From Acidobacteriota bacterium (lineage in GTDB: Bacteria; Acidobacteriota; Vicinamibacteria; Vicinamibacterales; UBA823), in the NCBI GenBank assembly GCA_003509065.1, contig DODG01000057.1:1-6845 (forward strand): a stretch of 6,845 bases of DNA, given 5' to 3'. The translations under genes and the position numbers were made by a program. Positions 6,840 through 6,845 of this stretch are shown here, piece by piece; position 1 is the first letter of the stretch, and the number at the start of each line of letters is the position of its first letter. The notes under the pieces were generated by a model, which ran no database searches, was not told where the DNA came from, and saw only the letters and a program-made list of their open reading frames with translations.

Positions 6840-6845
6840 CGGAGG

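Noticed and set aside
6775..6845. A second open frame from the window edge running across the guaA start
   Set aside because: It gives an arginine/lysine-rich peptide with no recognisable feature and continues out of frame into guaA; a short open stretch like this is expected by chance.
6836..6845. Perfect palindrome CCTCCGGAGG at the window edge as an operator
   Set aside because: It is only 10 bases, cut by the window end, and matches no operator I recognise; not enough to call.

Overview
The window is a compact block of bacterial housekeeping genes, all read from the minus strand with almost no non-coding space. In transcription order, from high to low coordinates: guaA (GMP synthase), a 70-codon zinc-ribbon protein, a single-domain O6-alkylguanine-DNA alkyltransferase, dnaE (DNA polymerase III alpha subunit), accA (acetyl-CoA carboxylase carboxyltransferase alpha) and the first 35 codons of a gene that looks like recJ, cut by the left window edge. 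I see no rRNA, tRNA, CRISPR array, insertion sequence or phage gene.

The organism is a bacterium of roughly 50% GC. The pair dnaE-accA is a known conserved neighbourhood (E. coli has it too). The DnaE keeps every metal ligand of its PHP domain, unlike the E. coli enzyme, and its style resembles Acidobacteriota, Deltaproteobacteria or Nitrospirota more than Enterobacteria. I cannot place it better than that from this sequence.

Region 6775-6845 lies upstream of guaA. It holds a possible 7-codon reading frame with a good ribosome binding site whose stop overlaps the guaA GTG start, and a short imperfect hairpin. Region 5236-6774 is guaA. Region 4672-5198 is a two-gene insert (zinc ribbon plus alkyltransferase) joined by a TAATG overlap; the zinc-ribbon gene is only about 34% GC against about 54% in a 200-base sample of guaA. 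Region 1152-4643 is dnaE, followed after 14 bases by accA (175-1137), then a 67-base gap and recJ (107 leftwards).

Functionally the block joins nucleotide supply (guaA), replication (dnaE), direct repair (alkyltransferase), a single-strand exonuclease for repair and recombination (recJ), and the first committed step of fatty acid synthesis (accA). Tight spacing suggests one transcription unit or overlapping units, but no promoter or terminator is clear inside it. I found no convincing undescribed multi-gene system. The points most worth a second look are the mini-ORF ahead of guaA and the low-GC zinc-ribbon/alkyltransferase pair.
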